A stretch of 45,269 bases of DNA, taken from assembly GCA_005791575.1 (NCBI GenBank), contig SXWA01000204.1, positions 1 to 45,269 of the forward strand, read 5' to 3'. The translations under genes and the position numbers were made by a program. Shown here one piece after another: positions 9,198 through 18,827 of the stretch (its first letter is position 1; each line of letters starts with the position of its first letter). The notes below the pieces were generated by a model. The model did not search any database. It worked only from the letters and a program-made list of their open reading frames with translations, and had not been told where the DNA came from. This DNA comes from Planctomycetaceae bacterium (GTDB taxonomy: Bacteria; Planctomycetota; Planctomycetia; Pirellulales; UBA1268).

Positions 9198-9250
9198 GCC
9201 GGCACTGCGGCAGCCCGCCGGCGCATCGCCCGCGGATCATCGTCGTCGGT

Positions 9251-9364
9251 CACCGGGGGCAGCACGGGGCACCGGGGGCAGCACGGGGCACCGGGGGCAG
9301 CACGGGGCACCGGGGGCAGCACGGGTCACCGGGGGAAGCACGGGTCACCGGGGGAAGCACGGGC
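9251..9364 (+). repeat. 19-nt tandem repeat, about six copies
   Basis: Six head-to-tail copies of a 19-nt unit (CACCGGGGGCAGCACGGGG with variants). Copies 4-6 drift to GGGT and GGGGGAAG. The array lies between the Cys-cluster gene and the radical SAM gene. It has no good internal palindrome and is too short in period for CRISPR. Confidence 0.9.
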
Positions 9365-9526
9365 CCGGACAGCCATGCGGACCCGCCGTATCGCTGGTGA
9401 ATGCCCCCGGGTTTTGCTCTAGGGGTTCCAGCCCGGTCAGCCTACGCTGACCCCCCTGCGGAGGTCCGTCGAACCCTGCCGCCGTCCCGGTCGAGTGCGC
9501 TCGACATCAACACGGCGGGGGTGCGC

Positions 9527-11185
9527 ATGCTGCTGGACGTGATCGAGAAACCGCGGTCTGGCCGCCCGGATACTGCCGCTGACACCGCCATCGCGCCGAC
9601 CCTCCCCGTGGAGCGGCCGGTGGGCCGGCGGCTGCGGATCTGCCTGATCAACCCGCGGTTCGAGCCGTCCTATTGGGGGTTCGACTTCGCACTGCCGCTC
9701 TACCCGGGTGACAAGCGGAGCACGATGATCTCGGGGGCGCTGACGGCGGTGGCGGGCCTGTGCGGTGATCACGACGTCACGATCATCGACGAGAACGTCG
9801 AGGAGATCGACTGGGCGGTGGTTGCGAACCAGGACATCGTCGGCGTCACCGGGATGATCGTCCAGAAGGAGCGGATGGGGCAGATCCTCGACCGCCTCCG
9901 CGACCTGCCGGTCTGCACGGTGGTCGGTGGGCCGTTGGTCTCGGTCGAGGAACACGCCTTCATCGGCCGCTGCGACGTCCGCTTCATCGGCGAGGCGGAG
10001 ACGACCTGGCCACGGTTCCTCGAGGACCACGCCTGCGGCCGCCACACCGAGGAACGCTACGAACAGGAGCGGCCCACCGACATGACGACCGTGCCACGGC
10101 CGCGGTACGACCTGCTCAAGGTCGATCGCTACGCCTCGGCGGCGGTGCAGTATTCCCGCGGCTGTCCCTTCCAGTGCGAGATCTGCGACATCATCGTCAT
10201 CTACGGCCGCAAGCCACGGGTGAAGACCCCCCAGCAGCTCATCGACGAACTCGACGAGCTGCGCCGGGCCGGGTTCCACTCCGCCTTCATCGTCGACGAC
10301 AATTTCATCGGCGACAAGAAGAAGGCCAAGGCCCTCCTCGAGCGGATCGTGCCCTGGATGGAGGAGCACGGCTACCCGCTGCGGCTGACGACCGAGGCGA
10401 GCATCGACCTGGCCAACGACGCCGAACTGCTCGAGCTGATGTACCGGGCCAACTTCCGCAGCGTGTTCATCGGCATCGAGACGCCGCGGCTCGATTCGCT
10501 GGCGGAGACGAAGAAGTACCAGAACGTCCGCGGCGATTCGCTGGAGGCGAAGCTGGCGCGGATCCAGGCCGCCGGCCTCGACATCAACGCCGGATTCATC
10601 GTCGGCTTCGACCACGACGACAAAGCGATCTTCGACGACCAGTTCCGCTTCATCCAAGACAACGGCATCACGCTGGCGATGGTGGGAATGCTCCAGGCGA
10701 TTCCGCGGACGCCGCTCTGGGAGCGGCTCGAACGCGAGGGGCGGTTGGTCAAGGACGACCCGAGCCTCAACATCGTCCCCCGGCAGATGACGCGCGACGA
10801 GTTGCGCCAGGGGTACTGGGACCTCGTCACCAGGCTCTACTCGCCCGAGGCGTTTCTCGAGCGCTCGGCGAAGGTCTTCCAGTCGGAGTCGTACGTCAAC
10901 CGCCGGGCGGAGATCTGCCGTCGGGCCGGAGAGGGGAAACGGCTGCCGACGCTGGCCTACGGCCTGCTGCTGCTGTGGGCACTGGTGCGGGCGTTGGTCC
11001 GCGACGGGTCGCTGTGGAACGTGGGAGTGACCTACGCCCGGCACTACCTCGGCCGGCGGACGGTGGGGCGCTGCCGGATCGTGGGCTTCGCGCAGTTCAT
11101 GAGCCGCTGCGTGACCCACTGGCATTTCTACAAGTTCACCCGCGAGGCCACCGCGGGGCGGCTGCGGGCCTACAACACGCTCTGA
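9527..11185 (+). CDS. B12-binding radical SAM protein (DUF4070-type)
   Basis: 552 residues from the ATG at 9527. A cobalamin-binding Rossmann-like domain covers about 35-180, beginning RRLRICLINPRFEPSYWG. The radical SAM core follows with CPFQCEIC, ligands C213, C217 and C220. The C-terminal part matches the DUF4070 region seen in HpnP/HpnR-type methylases and relatives, ending in a hydrophobic segment (AYGLLLLWALVRALV) and many basic and aromatic residues. The family methylates unactivated carbons or modifies lipids and natural products. The hopanoid link is only by architecture, since no hopanoid genes are nearby. In-frame starts exist at 9401 and 9521. The first 34 residues are not conserved-looking. 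Confidence 0.88.
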   Translation: MLLDVIEKPRSGRPDTAADTAIAPTLPVERPVGRRLRICLINPRFEPSYWGFDFALPLYPGDKRSTMISGALTAVAGLCGDHDVTIIDENVEEIDWAVVANQDIVGVTGMIVQKERMGQILDRLRDLPVCTVVGGPLVSVEEHAFIGRCDVRFIGEAETTWPRFLEDHACGRHTEERYEQERPTDMTTVPRPRYDLLKVDRYASAAVQYSRGCPFQCEICDIIVIYGRKPRVKTPQQLIDELDELRRAGFHSAFIVDDNFIGDKKKAKALLERIVPWMEEHGYPLRLTTEASIDLANDAELLELMYRANFRSVFIGIETPRLDSLAETKKYQNVRGDSLEAKLARIQAAGLDINAGFIVGFDHDDKAIFDDQFRFIQDNGITLAMVGMLQAIPRTPLWERLEREGRLVKDDPSLNIVPRQMTRDELRQGYWDLVTRLYSPEAFLERSAKVFQSESYVNRRAEICRRAGEGKRLPTLAYGLLLLWALVRALVRDGSLWNVGVTYARHYLGRRTVGRCRIVGFAQFMSRCVTHWHFYKFTREATAGRLRAYNTL

Positions 11186-11204
11186 CGACGGCGTTGCTGG
11201 AGCG

Positions 11205-12506
11205 TCACGGCAGCCGCCTGACGATCACCGCGGTCAGGTCATCCCCCTGGACCGTGCCGGCGGCGAAGTCCTCCACCGCGGCGCGGAGGGCCTGGATCAG
11301 GTCGGTGGCCGCGAGGGCCGCGTGCCGCCGGAGCAGGTCGCCGACGCGCTCGGTGCCGAATTGCGAACCGTCGGGACCGGCCCACTCGTAGAAGCCGTCG
11401 GTGAGGAGCACGAGCATGTCGCCGGGTGCGAGCGGCACGACGGACTCGGCGTCGTACTCCATCTCGGGCACGAGGCCGAGCGGCAGGCCGTGGCTGTCGA
11501 ACTCCTCCACCGTCCCGCTGGCGGCACGGAAGACGAGGATCGGCCCCTGCCCGGCGCTGACGAACCGGAGGCCGGTGCCGCCGGCCTCGACGACCCCGAA
11601 CAACGCGGTCACGAACCTGCCCTCGGGCAGGTCGGCACAGAGGAGGTCGTTGACACGGCCGACCAGCGGCGCGAGTGCGGCGTCGGCGGCGATGATCGCG
11701 CGGAACAGCGCCCGGGCCTCGGCAGCGACGAGCGCAGGGCCGATGCCGTGGCCCGTGGCGTCGGCGATCGCGAAGGCGATGCCGCCACCGGCGAGCGGGA
11801 CGAAGTCGAAATAGTCGCCGCCGGTCTCGTCGGCCGGCCGATTCCAGCCCGCGATGTCGAAGCCGGCAACCTCCGGCGCGTGCTTCGGTAACAGGCTCTG
11901 CTGGATGCCGCGGGCGACGGCCAGATCGCGCTCGATGCGCTGCTTCTCGGCGAAGTGGCCGAGGAGCAACTGCCGCTGCACGGCGACCCCCGCCTGGCCG
12001 CCAAGAAAGCCGGCGAGGTGCTCGTCGCGCCCGCCGAACGGGGCCCCCGCCTTGTTGAGCAGCTGGAGCACGCCGACGGTCGTGCCGTCGTGGTCGGCCA
12101 GCGGCACGGCGAGCATGCTCCGGGTGCGGAAGCCGCTCTTCCGGTCGAACTCCGGATTGAACCGGGGATCGGCATAGGCGTCGGCGAGATTGACGACGGT
12201 ACCGCTGCGCGCGACCTCGCCGGCGATGCCGACACCGACGGGGAAGCGGATCTCGTGGATCGGGGAATCCTCCATCCCGGTCGCCACGCGGCTGACGAGC
12301 TCGCCCGCGGCGCGATCGAGGAGGAAAACACTCGCGCGCTCGCAGTCGAGCACCGCGGTCGCGGCGGCGGCGATCGCCCCGAGGAGCGGATCGATCTCGG
12401 TCGTCGCCCCGAGGCGACGGGCGACGTCGAGCAGCTTCTCCAGGTCGGCGATCCGTGTCGCCGGATCGTCGGCATCGTGCGGTCGGCGGTCGGCTGCGGC
12501 GGGCAT
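11205..12506 (-). CDS. GAF domain plus SpoIIE-like PP2C phosphatase (RsbU type)
   Basis: 433 residues. A GAF domain (about 30-175) is followed by a short helical linker (about 180-205) and a PP2C/SpoIIE catalytic domain. Metal-binding aspartates are seen in TGGDYFDFV, AIADATGHGIG and LLTDGFYEW. Such enzymes dephosphorylate anti-sigma-factor antagonists in partner-switching stress signalling. No RsbV or RsbW partner is present in the window. It is convergent with the radical SAM gene, whose stop is 19 nt away. The start at 12506 has GGAG about 10 nt upstream. Confidence 0.92.
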   Translation of the reverse strand: MPAAADRRPHDADDPATRIADLEKLLDVARRLGATTEIDPLLGAIAAAATAVLDCERASVFLLDRAAGELVSRVATGMEDSPIHEIRFPVGVGIAGEVARSGTVVNLADAYADPRFNPEFDRKSGFRTRSMLAVPLADHDGTTVGVLQLLNKAGAPFGGRDEHLAGFLGGQAGVAVQRQLLLGHFAEKQRIERDLAVARGIQQSLLPKHAPEVAGFDIAGWNRPADETGGDYFDFVPLAGGGIAFAIADATGHGIGPALVAAEARALFRAIIAADAALAPLVGRVNDLLCADLPEGRFVTALFGVVEAGGTGLRFVSAGQGPILVFRAASGTVEEFDSHGLPLGLVPEMEYDAESVVPLAPGDMLVLLTDGFYEWAGPDGSQFGTERVGDLLRRHAALAATDLIQALRAAVEDFAAGTVQGDDLTAVIVRRLP

Positions 12507-12618
12507 ACGGGGCTCCGGTGGGTCGGCCAGGGTCGGTGGTCGCCTGTTGTACCTTCGTCGCTCTCACGGGCGCACTGCCGATTCGGCCGGCAGCCATCGG
12601 GCGCGCTGGGGCCCCGTC

Positions 12619-14061
12619 TCAGGCGAGCATCCCCCCGACGACCGAGCCGTGGACGTCGGTGAGGCGGAAGTCGCGCCCCTGGAAGCGGTGGGTGAGGCGC
12701 GTGTGATCGAAGCCGAGGAGGTGGAGGAGCGTGGCGTTGAGATCGTGGACATGCACCCCGTCGGCGACGATGTTGAAGCCGAAGTCATCGGTCGCCCCGT
12801 GCACGTGCCCGGCCCGCACCCCACCCCCCGCCAGCCACACCGAGAAGCAGCGGTTGTGATGGTCGCGGCCGTCGGTGCCCCCCTGCATCATCGGGGTCCG
12901 GCCGAACTCCCCCCCCCAGACGACGATCGTGTCGTCGAGCAGGCCGCGCTCCTTGAGATCGGCCACGAGCGCGGCACTCGCCTGATCGACGTCGCGCGCG
13001 TTGTTCCGCATCCGGTTGACGAGGTCGCCGTGGGTGTCCCAGGCCTCGTGGAAGAGCTGGACGAAACGCACGCCGCGCTCGAGCATCCGGCGGGCAAGGA
13101 GGCAGTTGCGCGCGTAGGAATGGGCGGCCGGATCGGCAATGCCGTAGCGGGCGAGCGTCCGCGGGCTCTCGCGTGACAGGTCGAGCAGCTCGGGGGCGCT
13201 GGCCTGGAGGCGGAAGGCCATCTCGTAGCTCTGGATGCGGGCGGCGATCTCCGGATCGCCGACGGCGTCGAGCGCCAGCGAATTGAGCCGGTCGAGGGTG
13301 TCGAGCGAGGCGCGCTGCGCGTCGCGGTCGATGCCGCGCGGGTTCGACAGGTAGAGGAGGGGATCGGCGCCGGGGCGGAAGGGGATTCCGCCGTAGGTCG
13401 TGGGGAGGAATCCGGCGCCGTAGTTGCTCGCCCCGCCGCTGGTGCCGTTGGCACTGGTGAGGACGACGTAGCCGGGGAGGTCGTCGGCCTCGCTGCCGAG
13501 GCCGTAGAGTGTCCACGCCCCGAGGCTCGGCCGGCCAAACTGCTGGGAGCCGGTGTTCATCAGGATCTGCGCGGGGGCATGGTTCACGGCATCGGTGTGG
13601 AGCGAGCGGACGAGGCAGATGTCGTCGACGATCCCGCCGATGTGCGGCAGCAGGTCGCTGACCTCCGTGCCGGCACGGCCATGGCGCCGGAAGGCGAACT
13701 TCGGGCCGAGGAGGGCCGACTTGGGGTTGATGAACGCAGCCCGGTATCCGGCGAGCAATTCCGCGGGGGGCAGGTTCCCGCTCCGCCGGGTAAGTTCGGG
13801 CTTGTGATCGAACAGCTCGAGATGGCTCGGGGCACCGGCCTGGAAGAGATACACCACACGCTTCGCCCGCGGGGGGTGGTGCGGAGTCCGCGGCGCGAGC
13901 GGGTTGGCCGCTCCAGCGTCGCGGGCGAGGAGCGAACCGGCGGCGATCCCCGCCAGGCCCAGCCCGCAGTCGCGGAAGAACCAGCGGCGCGCCCGGGCGC
14001 GGGCGGCGAGGACCGCGGCGGGCGGAGCGATCGGCGGGTGGAACGGATGCGGCACTGCCAT
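12619..14061 (-). CDS. DUF1501 family protein, second copy
   Basis: 480 residues. A Tat-like signal (RARARRWFFRD, then a hydrophobic GLGLAGIAAGSLLA stretch ending near ARDAGA) is followed by the DUF1501 body, with VVYLFQAGAPSHLELFDHKP, MMQGGTDGRDHHNRCFSVW and LLHLLGFDHTRLTH. It begins 10 nt after the stop of the DUF1549/DUF1553 gene, so the pair is a tight operon. The body differs clearly from the copy at 930-2366, so the two pairs are not a recent duplication. Enzymatic activity is not established for the family. Confidence 0.93.
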   Translation of the reverse strand: MAVPHPFHPPIAPPAAVLAARARARRWFFRDCGLGLAGIAAGSLLARDAGAANPLAPRTPHHPPRAKRVVYLFQAGAPSHLELFDHKPELTRRSGNLPPAELLAGYRAAFINPKSALLGPKFAFRRHGRAGTEVSDLLPHIGGIVDDICLVRSLHTDAVNHAPAQILMNTGSQQFGRPSLGAWTLYGLGSEADDLPGYVVLTSANGTSGGASNYGAGFLPTTYGGIPFRPGADPLLYLSNPRGIDRDAQRASLDTLDRLNSLALDAVGDPEIAARIQSYEMAFRLQASAPELLDLSRESPRTLARYGIADPAAHSYARNCLLARRMLERGVRFVQLFHEAWDTHGDLVNRMRNNARDVDQASAALVADLKERGLLDDTIVVWGGEFGRTPMMQGGTDGRDHHNRCFSVWLAGGGVRAGHVHGATDDFGFNIVADGVHVHDLNATLLHLLGFDHTRLTHRFQGRDFRLTDVHGSVVGGMLA

Positions 14062-14071
14062 CGGGCCCTCG

Positions 14072-17000
14072 TCAGTTCTTCGTGACGGTCTCATCGAGAT
14101 TGAGCAGCACTCGCGCGGCGAGCGTCCATGCACCCGCGTCCTGCGGCGAGGTGCCCGGCGGCAGCGCCGGCAGCGCGTCGGTGGCCCCGGTCGCCACCTC
14201 GCGCGGATTGAGCCAGCCTTCCGCGAGACGGCGCCGCTGGGTGTCGAGGAAGGCAATCAGGGTCGCGCGTTCGGCGTCGGTGGGCAACCTGCCGGTGCAG
14301 AGGAGGAATCCGTGATCGACGCGGTGGCCATCGTCGCTTCCCCCCTCGCGGAGGATCCGCAGCGCCAGAGCGCGGGCGGCCTCGACGAACACCGGCTCGT
14401 TGAGGCCGGCCAGCGCCGCCAGCGGTGTGTTCGACCGCACGCGCCGGGCGCAGGAAATGTCGCCGTTGGGGGAGTCGAACGTGCCGAGCAGCGGGTCGGG
14501 CATCGAGCGGCGGCGGAAGAGATAGACGCTGCGGCGGTAGCGGTCGGGGCCTGTGGCGGTGGGCCAGTCGATGCGGACGAAGTTGTAGTCGAGCACGTTC
14601 TGCGGCACGGGCGGATGCACCCCCGGCCCACCGGCAGCATGCGTCACCAGCCCGGAGGCGGTCAGGGCGATGTCGCGGACCACCTCGGCATCGACGCGGA
14701 ACCGTGGGCCCCTCGCGAGCAGACGATTGCCTGGGTCGCGGGCGAGCAGCGCGGCGGTGGCGCGCGACGACTGGCGGTAGGTGCGGCTGGCGAGGATCTG
14801 GGCGACGAGCCGCTTCTGGCTCCAGCCGTGGTCCATGAAGTCGACCGCCAGCCAGTCGAGGAGGTCGCGGTGGAGGGGCACCGGTGCCCGGGTCCCGAAG
14901 TCATCCGGTGTTTCCACCAGACCGGTGCCGAAGATCGCCTGCCAGACCCGATTGACCGCCACGCGCGCCGCCAGGGGGGAGCGCCGGTCGACGAGCCAGC
15001 GGGCGAAGCCGAGACGATCGGGGGGGGCGTCGGCCGGAAACGGATGCAGGGCGGCGGGCACGTGGGCCACCACTTCCCCGAGCGGCTTGTTCCACACGCC
15101 GCGGTCGAGCAGGTGCGTGCGGCGCGTGGCGGCGGGCGCACGGCGGGCGAGATGGAGGACGGTGGTCGGCCCCGGTGTCAGGCGGCGCCACTGCGCGGCG
15201 ATCTCCTCGACCCGCGGCGCGAGGTCGGGCACCGTTTTCATCCAGGCGGAGAAGATCGCCGCCTCGTCGTCGGCGGTGCGCTTCCCGGCGGGGGTGCGGA
15301 TGGCGAGCAAGGCGCCGTGGTCGATCGGCGGGGCCGACGGTTCCGGCGCGCCGGTGAGGCTGAACCGGCAGCAGCCGAGCATCCTGCTCTGCTGCCCGGG
15401 CAGACCCCCGGCCGGCATGCGCAGCGCGATCTTCAGTCGTGTGCCCGCCGGCAGGTCGAGGGGGCGTTCGAAACGCACCACCGCGACCGACGCCTGGTGG
15501 CGGATCCCCGGCCCACGGTCGGACTCCCAGACGGAATCGGTGTCGCCATCCACCAGCGCCGTCACCGGGCCCTGGGGGATGCGCCGCTCGGGTTGCTTCC
15601 CGTCGGCCGACGCCGGCCGGACGTCGAGCCGTTCGGGGTTGGAGTGATCGGCGCTGGGGCCGACGAGTGTCAGCGGCTCCCATGCCGCGGCGCCCGGCCG
15701 ACGGACTGACACGGTCATCTCGGCCACTCCCCAGATCCCGTCGCGGCCGGGGCCACCGAGGAACAGGTCGCCGTGCGGGAGCGCTTCGAGTTGCAGGCCC
15801 GTCGCCCCGGCCAGCGCCGGCTCCGCCTCGAAGAGCATCTCCCCGTCGCGGTGGCCGATCATGAGGATCGAGGCGTCGTCGAGCTGCGCCGGGTGGGTGA
15901 GCAGGCCGCTGCTGCTCATCTCGTCCATGACGATCGGCGTCCACTTGATGAGCGACGCGGCCACCTGCCGTTCCCAGGCAGCGATCTCCCCGCGCCAGTC
16001 CGGATGATCGGCCCGGACGCCCGCCTCGGCCTCGGCGACGCGGCAGCGGATCTCGGCCCGTGTCGCGATCTGGTCCGGTGTGTGGACGTAGGACCGTGCC
16101 TCGTGGGTGTCGTTGAGGAAGGCGAACATGCCGTAGTAGTCGTCCTGCGACAGCGGGTCGAACTTGTGGTCGTGGCACTGGGCGCACTGCGCGGTGACGC
16201 CGAGCACCGCTTTGCCGACGCAATCCATGCGGTCGAACATCTCAACCATGCGGAATTCCTCCGCAATGATCGCCCCCTCCTCGTTGAGCATGCTGTTGCG
16301 GAGAAAGCCCGTGGCGACGATCTGGTCCTGCGTCGCGTCGGGGAGGAGGTCGCCGGCGATCTGTTCGATCACGAAGCGGTCGTAGGGGAGATCGCGGTTC
16401 AGCGCGGCGATCACCCAGTCGCGCCATGCCCACATCTCGCGCGGCATGTCCTTCTCGTAGCCGTTGGTGTCGGCATAGCGCGCCAGATCGAGCCAGTGCC
16501 GCGCCCACTTCTCCCCGTAGCGCTCGCTGGCGAGGAGGGAGGCGACGGTGGCATCGGCGCCGGTAGCGGCGAATCCGGCCAGCGCCTCTCTCGTCGGCGG
16601 CAGGCCGACAACGTCGAGATGGATGCGCCGGCAGAGGGTGGCGGGGTCGGCCGGTGGCGACAGTGAGAGCCCCTCCGTGGCGAGCCGGGCCGATACGAAG
16701 GCGTCGATCGGATTGGCGGCGGGGTCGTCGCCCGGCAGCGGCTGCTGCCGGGGTGGGGTGAACGCCCAGTGGTCGGCGTAGGCGGCACCGGCGGCGACCC
16801 ATGCGCGGAGCGCCCCGATCTGCGCCGTCGCGAGCGGCTTCTTCTCCGTGGGGGGAGGCATGACCATGTCGGGGTCGGAACTGGTGATCCGGGCGATGAT
16901 CTGGCTTGCGTCAGGTCGGCCCGGCACGATCGCCGGTGTCCCCGAATCACCACCGGCGAGGGCCCCCTCGCGGCTGTCGAGACGCAGGCCCGCGGCCCGG

Positions 17001-17215
17001 CTCGCGGCATCCACGCCATGGCAGTGGGCGCAGTGCTCGGCGAGGATCGGGCGGATGTCGCGTTCGAAGTCGGGGCCCGGCTCGGCCCACGCCTTGCCGG
17101 CCACGACGGCAGCGATCAGGCCGCCGAGGCCCCAGAGAAGAACGAGACAGAGAAACGGCCACCGCCGGGTGGGGGTTGGCGGAGCCGCGAGCGCTTGCGG
17201 CGACTGGTGGGGCAT
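14072..17215 (-). CDS. Planctomycete cytochrome C / DUF1549 / DUF1553 protein, second copy
   Basis: 1047 residues. A signal anchor or signal peptide lies at about 19-44. A PSCyt1 domain has haem motif CAHCH (62-66), and DUF1549 (about 165-370) includes CAQCH (344-348). A central region of about 400 residues holds lectin-like or F5/8-type stretches (for example ALVDGDTDSVWESD), and DUF1553 covers about 765-1030. It is typical of large exported planctomycete proteins thought to bind and oxidise polymers. The frame is open for 1631 codons upstream through hisS, but homology and the signal begin at the ATG at 17215. hisS is divergent, 183 nt away. Confidence 0.94.
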   Translation of the reverse strand: MPHQSPQALAAPPTPTRRWPFLCLVLLWGLGGLIAAVVAGKAWAEPGPDFERDIRPILAEHCAHCHGVDAASRAAGLRLDSREGALAGGDSGTPAIVPGRPDASQIIARITSSDPDMVMPPPTEKKPLATAQIGALRAWVAAGAAYADHWAFTPPRQQPLPGDDPAANPIDAFVSARLATEGLSLSPPADPATLCRRIHLDVVGLPPTREALAGFAATGADATVASLLASERYGEKWARHWLDLARYADTNGYEKDMPREMWAWRDWVIAALNRDLPYDRFVIEQIAGDLLPDATQDQIVATGFLRNSMLNEEGAIIAEEFRMVEMFDRMDCVGKAVLGVTAQCAQCHDHKFDPLSQDDYYGMFAFLNDTHEARSYVHTPDQIATRAEIRCRVAEAEAGVRADHPDWRGEIAAWERQVAASLIKWTPIVMDEMSSSGLLTHPAQLDDASILMIGHRDGEMLFEAEPALAGATGLQLEALPHGDLFLGGPGRDGIWGVAEMTVSVRRPGAAAWEPLTLVGPSADHSNPERLDVRPASADGKQPERRIPQGPVTALVDGDTDSVWESDRGPGIRHQASVAVVRFERPLDLPAGTRLKIALRMPAGGLPGQQSRMLGCCRFSLTGAPEPSAPPIDHGALLAIRTPAGKRTADDEAAIFSAWMKTVPDLAPRVEEIAAQWRRLTPGPTTVLHLARRAPAATRRTHLLDRGVWNKPLGEVVAHVPAALHPFPADAPPDRLGFARWLVDRRSPLAARVAVNRVWQAIFGTGLVETPDDFGTRAPVPLHRDLLDWLAVDFMDHGWSQKRLVAQILASRTYRQSSRATAALLARDPGNRLLARGPRFRVDAEVVRDIALTASGLVTHAAGGPGVHPPVPQNVLDYNFVRIDWPTATGPDRYRRSVYLFRRRSMPDPLLGTFDSPNGDISCARRVRSNTPLAALAGLNEPVFVEAARALALRILREGGSDDGHRVDHGFLLCTGRLPTDAERATLIAFLDTQRRRLAEGWLNPREVATGATDALPALPPGTSPQDAGAWTLAARVLLNLDETVTKN

Positions 17216-17398
17216 GGCCGGCCTCGGTCCGGGGTTGGAGCACCGAGCCGATTCTAGCTCACCCCGGCAGGGCCGCCGGCCCCGGGGCCGCGGTGAGCGT
17301 CCTCCCGTGTTTGTCGCCGTGCCCGGGGCAGGGGCCGGTTGGAGAGACCGCGACTCCTGCTGGTAGACTCCGCGGCCCGCTCCCCGGATGCCGCCATC

Positions 17399-18739
17399 GT
17401 GATCGAACCACGCACGCTCAAGGGTTTCCGCGACCTGCTCCCTGCCCAGGCGCTCGCCCGGGAGAAGATCCTCGACATCGCCCGACGGATCTACCGCTCC
17501 TACGGCTTCGCCCCCATCGACACGCCGGCGCTGGAGTATCTCGAGATCCTCACCGGCAAGGGGAGCGCGGAGACCGACAAGCAACTCTATTCCTTCACCG
17601 ACCATGGTGACCGCCGGGTGGGGATGCGCTTCGACCTCACGGTGCCCTTCGCCCGGTTCGCCGCCCAGCACATCGCCACGCTCGGCACGCCGTTCAAGCG
17701 CTACCACATGGCCACGGTGTGGCGTGGGGAGAACACCCAGCGCGGCCGTTACCGCGAGTTCATGCAGTGCGATTTCGACACGATCGGCACGACGAGCCCC
17801 GTGGCCGACCTGGAGACGGTACTCGTCGTCCACGACCTGCTCGTGGCGATCGGAATCAAGCGGTTCACGATCCGGGTCAACGACCGGCGGATCCTCGGCG
17901 GGGTGCTCCGCTCGGCCGGGTTGGCGGAACGGAGCACCGACGTGCTCCGCAGTCTCGACAAGCTCGGCAAGCAGTCCCTCGACGCCGTGGTGGACGAGAT
18001 GGCTGGGCACGGCGTGCCCGCCGACGTCGCCCGGCGGCTGGTGGCGATGGCGGCCCTGGCCGGTCCACCGGCCGAGGTGCTCGCCGCCGTCGAGCCGCTG
18101 GTGGGTGACGATGCCGTGGGGCGCGAGGGAATCGCCGCGGTGCGCACGCTGCTCGACGGTGTCGCGCAGGCGGGGGTGGCGGAGGGACGCGTGGTGGTCG
18201 ATCCGTCGATCGCCCGCGGGCTCGACTACTACACCGGCATCGTCCTCGAGAGTTTTCTCGACGAGCTGCCGACGCTGGGGAGCATCTGCTCCGGCGGCCG
18301 CTACGACGACCTCGCCGGCCTCTACACGAAGCAGCGGCTCCCGGGGGTGGGGGCGTCGCTGGGGATCGACCGGTTGCTGGCGGGGCTCGAGGAACTGGGG
18401 CGGCTCGCCACCGCCGAGACGCCCGCCGAGGTGTTTCTCGTCCACTTCGATGCCGCCCACCTCGGCGACTACCTGCGGATCGCCGCGGCACTGCGGGCCG
18501 ACGGCATGACGGTGGAGTTCTTCCCCGAGGCGCGCCGCCTTGGGCAGCAACTCAAGCTGGCCGCGAAGAAGGGATTCCGCGTCGCGCTGGTGATCGGCAC
18601 CGACGAATTCGCCCGCGGCACCGCCCAGCTCAAGAACCTCGCCACCGAGGCGACGACGACGATCGCCTGGGAGGGGGACCTCGCGGCGCTCGTCGATGCC
18701 GTGCACTCCCATCTCGAGGCGATCCGCTCCGATCACTGA
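17399..18739 (+). CDS. hisS: Histidyl-tRNA synthetase
   Basis: 446 residues from the GTG at 17399. The class II core begins with the family-typical TLKGFRDLLP. Motif 2 (about 105-130, WRGENTQRGRYREFMQCDFD) and the histidine-binding RGLDYYTG (about 273-280) are intact, as is SICSGGRYDDL. The C-terminal anticodon-binding domain (about 355-445) is complete. It charges tRNA-His with histidine. An in-frame TTG at 17339 would add 20 non-conserved residues. A TAGACT hexamer about 30 nt upstream of the GTG could be the -10 element, implying a short leader. Monocistronic by layout. Confidence 0.97.
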   Translation: MIEPRTLKGFRDLLPAQALAREKILDIARRIYRSYGFAPIDTPALEYLEILTGKGSAETDKQLYSFTDHGDRRVGMRFDLTVPFARFAAQHIATLGTPFKRYHMATVWRGENTQRGRYREFMQCDFDTIGTTSPVADLETVLVVHDLLVAIGIKRFTIRVNDRRILGGVLRSAGLAERSTDVLRSLDKLGKQSLDAVVDEMAGHGVPADVARRLVAMAALAGPPAEVLAAVEPLVGDDAVGREGIAAVRTLLDGVAQAGVAEGRVVVDPSIARGLDYYTGIVLESFLDELPTLGSICSGGRYDDLAGLYTKQRLPGVGASLGIDRLLAGLEELGRLATAETPAEVFLVHFDAAHLGDYLRIAAALRADGMTVEFFPEARRLGQQLKLAAKKGFRVALVIGTDEFARGTAQLKNLATEATTTIAWEGDLAALVDAVHSHLEAIRSDH

Positions 18740-18827
18740 TGCCGGGGCGGCCTCGCGCTCCGCGAGCGCTTGCCGATTGCCGCGCGCGGTCGCCGCGTGG
18801 GCTCTCGATCGGGGGAGTGGAAGCGGA

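Noticed and set aside
9251-9364. CRISPR array
   Set aside because: The 19-nt units are contiguous with no spacers, and no cas genes are present.
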